DNA of 64,000 nucleotides. Origin: Eleginops maclovinus (taxonomy: Eukaryota > Chordata > Actinopteri > Perciformes > Eleginopidae). Both the position numbers and the translations under genes were made by a program. The stretch spans positions 17,659,878-17,723,877 of the forward strand of contig NC_086368.1 of NCBI RefSeq assembly GCF_036324505.1. Direction: 5' to 3'. Below, one piece after another: positions 1 through 45,601 of the stretch; within the stretch, counting starts at the first letter, position 1; every line of letters starts with the position of its first letter. The notes beneath the pieces are model-generated. The model did not search any database, was not told where the DNA came from, and saw only the letters and a list, made by a program, of their open reading frames with translations.

Positions 1-617
1 AAAGCTGAATTGGTTTATATAGAGAGAGGTTTTTTGTGAAAAGTGACTTTCTGATCAAATTTACACATGATCAAAAATCTTTAGCACCAGATTCAAGCCT
101 TGTGGTGAGCACATTGTAACATGGATGGTATGCCATGGTAAATAAAAAAAACATTTTCTTTTATATCTGTGCTTACAAATATATAACAAATCACATTTAG
201 CGATAAACTAATTACAACTAATTTCCCTGGGAGGGTACACTAAAGCATCAACAGACACTGAATACAATACAGATATAATCAACACCATTTCATCGAATAT
301 GTCTACTACCAACACAATAATCCAATACAACTTTAAAATTAAACATGTTTGCTCCAGTCTGGTCACTCCTTTAATTTTGTCTGAATCAGGGATCCACATG
401 GTCTGACATTTGATTAAACATTTGATTCGTATTCTTTTACTTACCCTAATTGCAAAATGTGTATTTTGGCAAACTGCAGTGGCAACAATTATGTACTGAA
501 GAAAGCTTTATCCCTGTACAGCATTTTATTCATAGATCAGTAGCCCCTCCTTGTGGTGACTATGTGCTAAATTATCTCCACATGAGAGAACTTGACTAAC
601 AATCTTTTTCCCTTTAG
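1..617. other. Upstream/intronic sequence of slc38a3, no exon seen
   Basis: No reading frame here resembles the part of an SLC38 transporter that should precede the exon at 618. The stretch ends in a usable 3' splice site (a pyrimidine run then TTTAG at 613-617), so it is read as the intron in front of the first visible slc38a3 exon. The earlier exons would lie to the left of the window. Confidence 0.6.
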
Positions 618-2411
618 GCAATGTGGAGCCTGAACTGCTGCACACTTACAGCCGGATTGATCCTTATGACACTCTGATCCTGTGTGTGAGAGTGGCCGTC
701 CTCACAGCTGTGACACTGACCGTCCCCATCGTGTTGTTCCCTGTAAGTCTGTTGATGAGTTGTGTGATACTTAATGCATATGGTATTGTAGTTTTTTGTC
801 CTCATTGATTCCTATGCCTGTCTCTCCACAGGTACGTAGAGCCATCCAGCATATGTTGTTCCCCACTAAGTCTTTCAACTGGTTGCGTCACATTGGCATT
901 GCTATAGTTCTGCTTACCCTGATCAACATGCTGGTGATATTTGCTCCCAACATCCTGGGCATCTTCGGCATCATTGGTGAGTACAGATCTGACCATAAGC
1001 CTGAAACCGTATACAAAGTAGCATAGTAGTTTTATGGGTAGTAATCAATTAATTCAAAAACTGTACTGCAGAAGGGATTTCTGTGTTATTAGCTCCTCCA
1101 CTTAATGTTGAGATTCATATATAGGACGATGGTCCAAGAAACAACCTCAGCATTTATTGTGGGGAAAAAATGAAGGAACCTCTCAGGAACAGGAAAGATG
1201 AATGTGGAAAAGATTATATACAGATTTAAAAAGGATAAAATAACAGTGTTTTAAATAGAATGTATCCCTCCTATAGGTCTTACTAATCATCCACTAGTCC
1301 AATAGGTGATATTCTACATAAAGGATGTGATCATCGGTTACTTAGTCAGTCCCTATTTACAGACTGAGCCCCCTTGCTTGCCATGGCAGTGTTGGTTGTG
1401 CTTCAAGTTTTCACGTTCCTGACAAACAAAGTACATAAAAGTAAAATGAAAAACGTGTTTGGTCACAGACGGACTTATGACCTGAGTCAATATTATTGTC
1501 ACTCTGTGTCTTCATGTTTTACAGGTTAGAGGTCAAAGGATTGCCAAGGGCATCGTCAAAACCCCTGGTTCTGCTTTGATAAACGTGTGCATGCAGATAT
1601 GCAACATATGGATCTGTTTTGTAAATTGTTAGGATTGTTAGGGCTCACAATTTCAGTTAATATCTGTGTTAATTTCGAGTTAACAGTTTAAACAATATGT
1701 TTATTGTCATATTATGACACCACGACAGGCATCTTATCACTCCAATTCCAAAAATAAATGTAAATGTGATGTCGGTCTAAAAAATACTATTTGATCTGTA
1801 TTGATATCTTGATATTATGATTGAGCCAAAAATGTTTTCAACCTCAGAAATATATATTCTAACCGTTACCACTGTCAGAATGCTTCTGTTGCAAGTTATA
1901 CACTATACATGACAGTAACACTTACGTTGAAGGTAGACTGTAAATCAGAGAGGTCATTACAAACTGAAAATAATTAGACTGACAGTACATAGGCTATGTT
2001 TCTTCTTCATGTGGGTGCAGTGCTGTATGCTTTGTGCTTAACCAGCCCTTTCTTTCTCTTTACAGGTGCCACGTCGGCTCCCTGCCTCATTTTCATCTTC
2101 CCTGCTGTCTTTTACATCCGCATCGTTCCCAAAGAAGATGAACCCATGAATTCTGCCCCGAAAATAGTGGTAAGGCCTTGAAATCATTCTCTCTTTATTG
2201 ATTTGTTAAGCTAATTTGGTGATTATCCTGTGTGATATTGGCTTTTATCCAGGTATGGATTTCTTGATAATCACTGTCTGATGTTCTCCTTTTCTAAACC
2301 TTTCAGGCTGTCTGTTTTGCTGCTTTGGGGGTCTCCTTCATGGTGATGAGTCTGAGCTTCATCATCATCGACTGGACCTCAGGGGGCGGCCTTGCTGCTG
2401 GAGGCCACTAG
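618..2411 (+). CDS. slc38a3: 3' part of slc38a3, sodium-coupled neutral amino acid transporter 3 (SNAT3-like)
   Basis: Four coding exons are visible: 618-742, 832-976, 2066-2169 and 2307-2411 (stop TAG 2409-2411). All have GT-AG borders and phases that fit together. They encode about 158 C-terminal residues. The first exon reads VEPELLHTYSRIDPYD and then a hydrophobic helix. The second carries two helices and leads into NILGIFGIIG, which joins across the intron to ATSAPCLIFIFPAVFYIR, a hallmark of the SLC38 family. The last exon is a final helix and a short tail ending GGH. Family members move glutamine, asparagine and histidine across the plasma membrane with sodium, and SNAT3 also exchanges protons. 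The choice of slc38a3 over slc38a5 rests on the very close fit and on gnai2 lying next door, as in mammals. The start and N-terminal helices are outside the window. Confidence 0.9.
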
Positions 2412-5165
2412 ATGCTGCCTCGGTGTGTGTGAACTCCAGGCAGGGGGAAAAATAACTGGTCAATGTAAAGGGAGCTCTGTCTGAACACACTAACAGTGTG
2501 TTGGTTGGAATCACACTGCTCATGTTAAATGAACTTTTTGACTGTAACTTAACACATATCTGAACAAAATCCTCGCTTAATGATGTTGTATAATTCAATT
2601 TAACCTAGTGCAATGGTGATACACATTTTATAAGTAATCAGGTCTATACAGGGTATATTTTTATTACCATCTGTTATTGCGACTTTAATTTCCTCTTTAT
2701 TTACACACAAACAACTGCAGCTGGTACTGTATAGAAAAAGAAGGCATGAGTGTCTGTCTTCAGAACATGCATGAAAAATAACTCTTCACAGATATAAACT
2801 ATTCTCATCGAGACGCACAAAAATATAATAGAATCAGACAATCTCATCCTGAACCAGCTGCACTCTGAACTGTTTATCATTATAAAACCAAACAAAAAAG
2901 GGCTTTAAGGCTTTAGAGTGCAGGTGACACTTCACACATGATCTGTTGAGTTGTTACGGTGTGCCACACAAAGCTTTTGTTCCAGATAAACTCCCTTCAG
3001 AAACCCTGGTGCCTTTTAGTGTTTGGAACAGTACATAAACACGGAGCAAAAACAGGAGTATATATTTATTTAGCTACTATATCTTTGTTTTTTTAATTCG
3101 AAATAGACTATATTTAACAACTGTATATGAGAAAGACAATAATCCAAATATATCACAATATAGTTTTTTTGTTTGAGCTTACAGTATATAAATAATGGAA
3201 ATATTTACGATTGAAGATATTTTAAATGTTTTATAAAATGCAAAGAGCTTGCTCTTAGGATCATATACCTCCTTCATAGAACTTTTAACACACATGCCAA
3301 ACTTTGACCTTAAATATAAACTCAGTACAGCTACAGACAGTTCATTACCCCCTTAAAATGTTTGTTCCCCCTTTAAAAATCTCATTTAGATTTTAGAGAT
3401 TCACATATTAAATGATTACATACCATTTTATTTACCTTGTGGTTTTTTAACAATTCTTTGAACTTTCGTGACACATCCAGTGAACATCGAAATTCAAATG
3501 AAAGGAATATTTTGGGATATTTCGTTATTGAATTTCTTCGAGAGTAGAAGGGATGGGAAAATGAAAACCACTCTTACATATGTGTGCAACAGATACCCAT
3601 AATCAGGTGATGGTTTTCTTAGCTTAACAAGGGGGAAAACATCCTGGTTCTGTCCTGGGGTCAAAAGCCTAGCAGCACCTCTAAAGTTCACTGTCAAAGA
3701 CTTAATATCAGGAAGTCAATTACCTCTAGTGAAACATCCAGTTATGCAGAGCAGGTTTTTGACTAAGGGCAGGAGCATGTGGGCCCCAAAGCAATGTAAA
3801 CATCGCATAACATATGCAAATGAAAAACTCAACTATCTTGATGAGTCACAAATAAGGGTCATTTAGAGTCATAATTTTTAAAGATAATTAAAGTGAACCC
3901 AACCAAGCTAAATGGGTTTCAACAATTCCTGGCCACACAACATGAATTTGTAAAGATGAACCCACTGGTGGGTCTGGAAGATTTTAACAAGCTAATTTGT
4001 ATTAATTTGAAGATGTGTTATGCTTCTGTGATTCCTTCGTAACTTTGTTGCCTTACTGGTTTTTAGTACATTGATCTGCTTTCACGCTTGTTGACTGTTT
4101 AGACTTGCGGTTAATGTTTCGTGTGTTGTCCATCCTGTAGATGGTTTAGTGAACACAGGGATGTTCATTCTGACACTTTCATACATAGATGTTATTGTGA
4201 TTCTGTACATTTGGCATCTTAAAGTGAAGTGTACTGTGGGGACATCCTGTGATCTAGTTGTTAGATTGTTATATTAGTATTATGAAGCCCTTTTAAAACT
4301 TTTACATTAAACAATGTTTTAAACATTAATGTTCTTGTCAGTTCAGACATTGAATTTTAAGTTTGATTTGAGGGACGTGGATGGATAATTTAGGTGAATT
4401 TTGCTTCTCACAAAAGCACTACAACTTGCATATAAATTAATGTTTTGCAGATTACAGGAGATTTTGGTTACAAAGAAAGCACAAATGTGTTTGATAACAG
4501 CATAAAAGGTTTAAACCTTGAAAAATAAATGTTTTAACAAATATTTGCTGCTCTTACCCCAAAGATCTTATATTTTATCACAGCTCTAAGGCTTCAGAAA
4601 AGTCCTGTGTAAGTCATCACTTCTCTCATTTTATTTATGAATATAATATTTGCAGTTTTCTTTTTTACAGATAAATTATTTACCACAGCCGAGGAAATAT
4701 GAACCCACCAAACCCTGTCCCTTGTTTTTTCACAAGTATTTGCTGTGGTTGTTGTGGGTTAATTGAAGGTTAAGTTTTGTCATGGTTAGTTGGTATTTTC
4801 TTCACTTTCAGTGATCTTGCCAAATAACAACTGACTACCTACTGCATTAAAATGCCTTTAACTTTCAAACAGATATCACTGTTTCAATACCAAACACAGT
4901 ATTTCATATATGCATTCATCATGTACTTAAAAAAACAATGTGGTATTTTATTATAGCTGTTGTTTCAGACACACATTTTTTGGAAATGACACTATGATAA
5001 AATGATCATTAGATAAATGAATTTTGGTGAATAAAACGCGGCTTTATATAAATAATGTATATAAATGTAAACTTTTATATCGTGATGCATATTTACAGTA
5101 GCTTGTAAAGTGTAAATAGCAGGGACAGTTTTAGTTTGGCAATAAAATAATTGTAGATGTTTTTA
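2412..5165 (+). other. 3' UTR of slc38a3
   Basis: About 2.7 kb of AT-rich sequence follows the stop with no coding signal. A candidate early poly(A) signal AATAAA lies at 4524-4529. The better one is at 5141-5146, followed by a T/GT-rich stretch. A third AATAAA at 5440-5445 could serve a longer form. The extent of the UTR is inferred from these signals only. Confidence 0.55.
5141..5146 (+). terminator. Poly(A) signal of slc38a3
   Basis: AATAAA in an AT-rich context, with a TGTCTCTGTTGTC stretch about 25 bases downstream that suits a cleavage-stimulating element. Another AATAAA at 5440-5445 could be used instead. Confidence 0.5.
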
Positions 5166-5899
5166 CATTGTCTCTGTTGTCATCATTTCCCCTTAACTAA
5201 AACCATTTTTTATTTTAGAAGCATACATTACAGGGGATTGGGTTAAAGACAGTGACGTATCCGCCGTATGGTTTTTTGGTGTGTTGCTATTTGTTTGTAT
5301 CCTAGAATTTATGATCCAATACTAAGAGGCTAAGCTGTGCTGACATAAAAACACATTAAACCCAAACTTAACGTTGTCATGACCCCTGACTGCTGACCTT
5401 GTTATGTGAACATTCAGCAAAGTTTTGCTACAACACATCAATAAAACTTATTTTATTATTTGAAGTTGGAAAAAAACAGCAGTTTTTTGTGTATTTCTGA
5501 CACCGTAGGTACTCATTTCTACATGCTTATGCTACACTTGATAACTTGTATATTAATAACTACGACTATGGCTGTGAGGTAGTGTGGTCGTCTACCAATC
5601 AGAACGTTATATCACAGTCCCTGCAGTCAACATATCATTGTGTTCTTGGGATACCTAACACGCTTAACCCCAAGTTGCTCTTGGCATGTTATCAGATAAG
5701 CATATTACTTTAAAGCCTTTATAAGCCTTTACAAATGTAACGGAAATGCATGTTCTGTCTATTTTACTCACCACAACAACAAAACGTATAACTGTAGTTC
5801 TTTATTCAGTATACAGTACTTTTGGCTTTACAGAGTATATCGCAAAGTCACTGTCATCTACCAGAGAACAAATATCTACTAATGTCCATTTGGGGGCGC
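5166..5899. other. Intergenic gap between slc38a3 and gnai2
   Basis: Apart from the alternative poly(A) signal at 5440-5445 nothing functional is recognised. A short stretch near 5575-5610 (gtggtcgtctaccaatcaga) faintly resembles a degraded fish retroposon, but it is too short to call. Confidence 0.4.
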
Positions 5900-38537
<32,638 letters not shown>

Positions 38538-38539
38538 AG

Positions 38540-38893
38540 GTAGGCTGGAGGGATGATAAAATATAAACAATTGCCTAACACATTCATGTGGACTCAAGGT
38601 TAAATCATTGAATTCATCGATAAGTTGATCAACAGAAAATAATTGGCGACAATTTGATTAATTGACCAATCCCTAATTGACTTGAACAATTGTTTTATAA
38701 CGGTAATCTAAGTGTCTTCGTAATTTTAATCAATTAAGCATTTATTAGCTATTTAACATCATCCATGTCTGCGTGATTTACTATAGTTGCTGAGAAGCAG
38801 TTTAAACATGATGCATTAGACATTAATGCAAGTCATTGCTCTTTTAATTGTATTTATCTGAAAGGATTTTTTCTTGTCTTTCTGTTCATTCAG
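38540..38893 (+). other. Intron in the gnai2 3' UTR
   Basis: The stop codon TAA (38535-38537) is followed two bases later by a donor, AAG|GTAGGC. A matching acceptor TTCATTCAG ends at 38893. Mammalian GNAI genes also have an intron at this place, from memory. The donor is far less than 50 bases from the stop, so nonsense-mediated decay is not expected. Confidence 0.7.
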
Positions 38894-39063
38894 GAGAATG
38901 CCTGACGCACAAAGACTGCATGAGAGACTGCAACAGCCATGTGATGATACTGCTTTTCATAATGAAAACCATAAGAGACTTGACTCTTAGAGGGCATACT
39001 TTGAAGAACTTTAACAATCACAGATTTGCAACCATCACATTCTCTGTTTATTGTGTTGATTTG

Positions 39064-39065
<2 letters not shown>

Positions 39066-39099
<34 letters not shown>
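39066..39099 (+). repeat. (AT)17 run in the gnai2 3' UTR
   Basis: 34 bases of AT alternation, able to fold on itself in RNA. Confidence 0.95.
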
Positions 39100-39101
<2 letters not shown>

Positions 39102-40060
39102 TACAGCTCTTGATTAGGGTTCTCATACTGTTCCTACCGAGTACCTGTAAATATATGTATGATCAATCCCCCTTTTATTGGTTTTTAAATCAGATTTGTA
39201 ACATAATGATATTATCCCACTGGCTTATTTGGAAAAAAATGTTAGAAGAAGATCATAATATTAACCAATTTTCCCATCATGCTACATGGTAAATGAAAAT
39301 AGAGCAATATTCATATATTTTTCATCCTTAATAGGACTTTCAGGACTAGTTTAAGGATGACTTTTAATCTGCAGTTATCTGATTTACACAGTGTTATTTG
39401 TTTTGTATTCAGATCCCTTTTCAGTTGTTTGGGGTCTCATTTTAATCCTTATTTGCTTTTAAAGTTGAGTAAGAAGTAACAACATGAAAAAATAAGATTT
39501 TATAAAAATGAAATTACTTTCTGTTAACTAATGTTGACATTTGATGAACCCTCTGACTGCACAGAGCTTATTTTTTAGAAGAAAACAAACAAGCATGGAG
39601 AATGAACGTGTATGAAGGGAAATGTTTTTGTACAATGTTTACACAGAATCCACCGTTGTACTATAGTGCATTGTTCTGCATGACCGTCCATAGATTAGCG
39701 TGTATCTTCCACAAACTGAATAACATTCCTTGAGTAACTTATACAAAGAAACCAAACAGAAATGGTTATGTGTCACTTTTAAGATATCTACAAGATGTTT
39801 AAGTGGTTATGTCTGTTCCTTACATGGATGTTCTGTATGTTTTGTTCCATTTTAAGTTTCTTTTTACATATGTTTGTGCCTTGATATCTGTTTACACATG
39901 TTATTTAGAGACATACTATCTCCATAGTGTGAATTAGGGCTATTTCTATTCCACTCCATTTCACATTACACATGATTTTAAGATGCAACACAACACTGAG
40001 ACACATGGATGATAGTCTTTCAATAATATTAAGGAAAGGGTCGTTCAATTGTTTTATGTA

Positions 40061-40066
40061 AATAAA
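40061..40066 (+). terminator. Poly(A) signal of gnai2
   Basis: AATAAA followed by CGTTTGCTC and a T-rich stretch (ATCTTTTATTTTCATTGTG). It is the best signal downstream of the last exon. Confidence 0.55.
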
Positions 40067-40085
40067 CGTTTGCTCACTTGATCTT

Positions 40086-41840
40086 TTATTTTCATTGTGA
40101 TGTGTCAATAGAAAATGCGCTAAATGCATATTAATCTGTTCCTCCATGAATGGACCTAAACTCTACTGAAATGCAAATTAAAAAAAGGATATAAAAGGAA
40201 CTTCAGAATATTATTTTCTTTAAACGTGAATAATCCAGTGATGAGATGTAGATGATTCTGAAATGGGCCATTACAATATGTAGTTTTATGTTTGGTTCTT
40301 AATTATACCTTGATGCTAATACTTTTACTTAAGTAAGATTCTGAATGCAGGTGTGTTCCTTGTATCTGAGTATTTTGAAATGTAGTATAAGTAAAAAATC
40401 TGAATACTTTGTCCACCTCTGTAAAGGTTCTCTGTATCTGTAAAGGTTTCATCCTCCGATTCTATTCTATGAAAAAGAGGGTTGCACTGAAAATGTAGGT
40501 TATATTGGTAATGATTTATGTTTAATTTGTCTCAGCTCTCACATAAACTCATACATGCAACTATTTTGTTGCCCTTTGGTGACGTGTTGCATGTACATTT
40601 CCTGAAGTTTATTTAAGTATTATTGTGAGGTCACTTGAGTGTTGGGTGCTGCTACTTGTACTCCACTAGAGGGACATGTTACTTTAAATACTGCTCCAAA
40701 TGTATTTAACAGTAAATGGTTCTTTTCAAATTCAGATTGTACATAAACATGAGCTCATAACACATTTAGAGGTTTCTGAAAATACCAGTAGTTGTTCATC
40801 TGGTTTTATTTACAAAGCAGTGCCCCAATAAGAGAAATTGTGTTAATATTTAACAAAAGGTTTGGAAATCTACTCATGACTAGAACTGTGTTTAGTTAAT
40901 TTTGTGGTTTTTGTATCCTTCACTGTTTTTAAATCAACTCAGCTTCCTAGTTTTATCTTGCGGCCCTTGAAGGTGACCATGCCCCTAGGTTTGTAACCGC
41001 TGGACTAAAGTACTTATAAAATAGTATAGTATAAAGAAGTGAAAACTCCACCTCAGTTACACTTGTATGCAATATAAACAATCAAACAATGTCATGATAA
41101 TACTTTAGTGCTTTTAAGAGAGTCCTGAGCACATCTATCACTATTTGGGCTGAATCAAAGTATTATCAACATCCTAAGAGGTGAGGTGAGGGGGTGCAGT
41201 CATCAATGGGTTGCTTATCTGCAAATTAAACGAGAGCTCCAATAGAGCCGTGTTTGCATTTCTAAACACTCGTTAAGGAAAGAATGGTGAATGGACCGTA
41301 TGCATTCCTCGGACCTTTATAAAGGGTGTGAAAAAGTTTATATGCAGAGACAATGGACATGTCAAAAGGGAGGTTCTGTTTACAAACATCCACAAGGTGG
41401 CGACATGTAAATTGTAGATGTGTACAGATCTAAGAGGCGTTTAAGCACAGCAGTTCACACAGACAGCATTTACCAGTGACTTTTTATACTCTGCATCAAT
41501 GTCACATACATAGATGTTAGGTTTAACAATCCTTGTAAAACTAAGGTGTATAATATACACTATATAATATAACATATTCAGTTTCAGTGACGTGAAAAAT
41601 CTAACAGAAAAAAAGTTCAATAGGTCCTGTGATCGATCAATATATTTATGTTCAATGAAAATGTCCTAAATATCCAACTCAAGATCTTTCACAATTCAGT
41701 ACAACACAACTTTACAGTCGAAACCGCTGTACTTACACAGGGAGGGATCTTGTTTCAGCCGACTCGCTATTGGCTGATTTGGTAATGCCCTGCGCTGATT
41801 TGCTGCTGGAAAACCTCAGCATCGTCAAAGCTCGCTGACA
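40086..41840. other. Intergenic region between gnai2 and inka1
   Basis: 1.7 kb. It holds a dispersed repeat at about 40320-40424 and a poorer related piece near 40600-40690. The last 200 bases would include the inka1 promoter. Confidence 0.5.
40320..40424 (+). repeat. Dispersed teleost repeat
   Basis: It contains TACTTTTACTTAAGTAAGAT and ends AAATCTGAATACTTTGTCCACCTCTG, a motif series found over and over in percomorph introns and spacers. Borders are approximate. Confidence 0.5.
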
Positions 41841-41847
41841 GACCTTC

Positions 41848-41855
41848 ATATATAT
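41848..41855 (+). promoter_or_regulatory. Possible TATA box of inka1
   Basis: ATATATAT lies about 95 bases before the end of the proposed non-coding first exon (exon end 41948, donor AAAG|GTGAGT). Transcription would start near 41880. This is inference from spacing only. Confidence 0.35.
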
Positions 41856-42089
41856 CAGAGGGGGGATACAACCCACAGACACTGTGGCTCTTTGCAATTG
41901 TGAATCTCTTCAGCTGAGGATTGTGCTGGGATTGATTTAAATGCAAAGGTGAGTGGTTAATACTAATACTGTACTATATGTCTTAGTAGTGAAACACTTT
42001 TCAACGCCCATCTCATATCTAATGTATCATGTTTTTGTTGCAGAAACAACAGGATACTGAACTTCACTGCAGGAATTAAATTACAGGAT

Positions 42090-44085
42090 ATGGTGAGTCT
42101 TCCACGTGCTTTATGTATTTAGATATTTGTCTATATGCATTGCAGTGGCTTGTACTTTTCTCTTTTCTTAGGACCCTTAGCAGGAACACTTTGTGTTTAA
42201 GTGTGCACATTTTTCCGCTGATTCTTAAAGTTTTTCCTCTAATGAATGTTCTTTTTGGGAAGCTTGTGTGTTTAATCCCCCAAGTCACAGTTAATTCAAA
42301 CCAAACTGTCCTTGCCAATTGTGTACAACTGGGTGAATCACTTCTCGTTGTGTGAAGGCAGTCAAGGAGAACAGGGCATTTTAAGAGGTGCAGTCTGACC
42401 ACTGAGTCCCACTGAGGATGTCTCTTGTATGTCAGATAAGTCTCCCCCGGGGGCCAAATGTTTCAGCACCCACAGCTGTGATAACATCATGGCATTGTGT
42501 TGTCCGTACATCTCCAAGCCAAACACTGGCATGACAGTGAGGTTCAACAAATTAAATATTATAGATAGAAACCTAAAACAGACAGCAAAAAAAAAGTATT
42601 TTTGGTTTGATGATTGTATAGATCATGTTGCATCAACTGGTACGAATAGATTTTTAGTTTATCTGAAGGCTGGAAGACGATATGATTCGTAATTGATAAA
42701 TTACTATTGTAATTCCAAAATGTGGTTGTCATTTCCTGCTTTATAATACACTCCAGTCAACATCCTGTGAGTAAGGGGAATCCAGAGAGGATATGTGCTT
42801 CGGCACTCACACAAACTTCCCTTCTTGCTTAAAGAGGCAGTAAGACTTTTCCCAATTTAAAATGTGCCTCTTGTCCACAAAGCCACAACTTTTCATTTTC
42901 TGGATCATACTGTCTCCATAAAGCTGCTCTGAGGTTTGTCAGGAATGCTTCACTTGTTATATGGTCATAGAGCACAGTGATCTCAGCTGGTAAAAATCTT
43001 ATTGGCCCAGTTCTGAATATAACAGAGGGAATTGTGTCTCATCTAAGCCAGCCAAACTGCTCTGTAGACTCTTGCAAAAGATGTCCAAAGCTTTGTTTGG
43101 TTATAAGTGTTGCTTTTTCATCACCACTAACTCTTCTGTCTTTCTCATTGTGTAGCTGTGTTTAGGAGACTCTCCTGACTGCCTCCGGGACCAAATGCAG
43201 TGCATGATGAGATCCTTGCAGGACCTGAAGCAGATAAGCAGGCCGAGGCCACTGAGTGAACCATGTGCTCGGTCCTTTGCTGTGACTCGGCTCTGCAAAC
43301 AGAGGGCACAGCAAGAGAGACTCGCTCGTCTACGTGTTTCTGACTCCAGTGAAGCCAGCACATATGATTCTGCCTGCTGCCTGGCCAGCCCCCTGGAAGA
43401 AGATGAAGAGCATCAGGAGCATGAGCGTTTGACACAGGGCTCCCCAAGCAGTGAAAAGAGTCTGGACTTTGACTCAGGTTATTCTGAGGCTTCTTGGCAG
43501 GATGAAGGTGTGGTGCTGAGGAGAACCAGGAATGTGCGAGTCTCCTCTTCAGCCTGCCTTCGCACAAACAGAGGAGCCTCTGGAAGAATCCGTCCCAAAT
43601 CAACCTCGGACGCCTGCCTGGAGCGCTGGACCTCATTTGAAGCCAGCAACCCAGAGGACTGGACGACATCGCTGCTGAGCCGCAGCAGGAACAGACAGCC
43701 TCTGGTTCTGGGGGACAACAGCTTTGCTGACCTAATAAAGAACTGGATGGACCTACCCGAGTGTCCTGAGCCAGCAGAACTAAAGCCCAGTGTGGGTCGG
43801 CGCATGGCGAAAGACATTTTGGTCAACATGCGGCGCAGAATAGCAGGGATGTCTAAAAATGTTGAGGTGAGGCCGAGGACAGCAGACTTGACAAGGGTCA
43901 GCAGGGCTGCGGAGGATCCCAAACGGATGTCCTGTCCTGTGGGGCTCCAGGCGCTGAAACCTTTCTTTCACCAGTCCCACACGGGCCTACATGAGCCGGA
44001 CACTGACTTCTACCAATTCACTGCTCTCATGAAGACAGGCAGCCGACAACCCATTATATGCAATGACACTATTGGATATATTTAA
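42090..44085 (+). CDS. inka1: inka1 (fam212a), PAK4-inhibiting Inka protein
   Basis: The start codon is the last three bases of a small exon (42044-42092, ..GGATATG|GTGAGT). It joins in phase 0 to 43156-44085, giving 310 residues beginning MLCLGDSPDCLRDQMQ. Inka proteins bind and inhibit PAK4-type kinases and act on the cytoskeleton and neural crest development. The Inka box lies at about residues 147-202, from RPKSTSDACLERW to NSFADLIKNWMDLPE. The C-terminus RQPIICNDTIGYI matches the family end. Residues 64-115 are acidic and Ser-rich. An in-frame ATG in exon 1 (41941) would add 18 residues; the later start is preferred because its length ahead of the conserved part fits human INKA1 better. 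The gene lies next to uba7, as in mammals. Poly(A) signals are at 44110-44115 and 44175-44180. Confidence 0.93.
42093..43155 (+). other. inka1 intron 2
   Basis: 1.06 kb between the start-codon exon and the main exon, ending TCATTGTGTAG. No recognised element inside. Confidence 0.7.
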
Positions 44086-44174
44086 GTGAGGCTCCAGTCT
44101 GACCATTCAAATAAATTGTGATAAGATGGTTGTATTTTTATATTGGAGTTTGTCCACAATGTTGATACATCTGT

Positions 44175-44180
44175 AATAAA
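44175..44180 (+). terminator. Poly(A) signal of inka1
   Basis: AATAAA followed within 10 bases by GTGTTTTGT, a fitting downstream element. An earlier AATAAA is at 44110-44115. Confidence 0.55.
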
Positions 44181-44194
44181 AGTGTTTTGTATTT

Positions 44195-45601
44195 AATGAA
44201 AATGTGTTCAGTTCCTTTCTGAGTTTGAGCTGTATTAAGTATTTTACACATTTGACACCTTTTAAGCCTATTTTTACACTCATCTTTCATGAAAAATGTA
44301 AGGTTATAGAGGTGAAAGTTGTCTGTGGTTAAGCTCAATTATATATTCTTCGACACTGAGAGGTTGGGAGTAAAGTCACCCGCAAGCCATGTTTTTTTTA
44401 AAGGAAATAAATATAGTATCTACATCTTAGCTCAATAAAACTCTAGAAGTAAAGGCCCTAAAGCTTTATAAACCAACCAATTTCAACAGGATCTTTTTTC
44501 TCGTTAATGGTGAGGTTGAGTGTGTGATGTGGTCACCATAGCAAAGTATGTTTGTGACTAATTTAAAAGACGGTAAGGGAACTGAAGTCTTTTAGTGAAG
44601 TACACAGCACAACATGGTTCCTCATAGACATATTTATTGAATTATTATTTTAATGACAAACCGCATCCTTAAATCACAGCCCCAATTACACCGAATAAAT
44701 AACCCTTTCACGAAATGGCAGTGTTCTTTTCAGAGAGGACTATTACATGATCTAAATACAGAGAGAGTAGAGCATTGTAAAAAAACACTGTTAATATAAG
44801 GGTGTGAGGTCAGACACATCGTCTGGTTGTTGAAAAGTACAAGCGATGCAAACAAGCCATTTCAGGACCGATGAGGGCATTCAGCTTTCAGTCTAGCTTC
44901 TCCAGCTCTGGGATTCTTTCTGAAAGGCATGTGTGCGTGGAGCAGGTTTTAAACATTTGTATCCAGATGGCAAAATCACCCTGATTCGCGAAATACCTAC
45001 TGTACCTACAGCGTCAAGTGCCTGGTCTGACTGCAGGCCTTCATCATTGTTTGACCTGAGTTAAACCTTGAAACCAGGCCAACATGGCCAAGCAGCGCCA
45101 GTTCGTCTAATTTACACGCCTTGGCAAACATCTTCACAACCTCACCCCTCGAAAGACACATTTTATATGAAAACCTGATGCTAAAAAACAGATATGTCTG
45201 TTAAAATGTTTAGTTACGATTGTACAGAAATGGCAGTTTGTTATGTTTCATAAAAAGAATATAAACATGTTTACATTTTACAGTATCGTTTGGAACAGGG
45301 CTAGGGGACCGGACAACCAATTACATATGATGCTTGTGTTACTTTTCACTTAATATGATCAAAGTTTGATTAAAAACTGACAAAAACATAATCGCAGTAA
45401 GAAGACATTAAAGGAATAGATAAACAGATGCTGGAAAACATCATTCAGATAGTAATCTTTGTAAACCACAGCTAGAGCAACAACACGAGGATCTTTTAAC
45501 TGATATGATGTCACAGGATTGTGAAGTGTGCTTTGTCACATTGCAGCATTTCCATGTAAAGCATTTTCAGTGTAAACTTTGTGTAAACTGTGTTGATGGC
45601 A
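44195..45601 (-). other. Convergent spacer and 3' UTR of uba7
   Basis: Minus-strand AATAAA at 44638-44633 would end uba7 after a 3' UTR of about 1 kb. It leaves only about 0.4 kb to the end of inka1. No other gene is seen. Confidence 0.45.

Larger units (their letters stand above)
38894..40085 (+). other. Last, non-coding exon of gnai2 (3' UTR)
   Basis: AT-rich, with a (TA)n run at 39066-39099. It ends near the poly(A) signal AATAAA at 40061-40066, followed by a T-rich stretch. There is no coding signal. Confidence 0.6.

Noticed and set aside
5570..5610. Possible degraded retroposon between slc38a3 and gnai2
   Set aside because: The resemblance is about 25 bases long and may be chance.
43145..43922. 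Antisense frames of 174 and 147 codons across the main inka1 exon
   Set aside because: Shadows of the sense Inka frame, which matches the family throughout.
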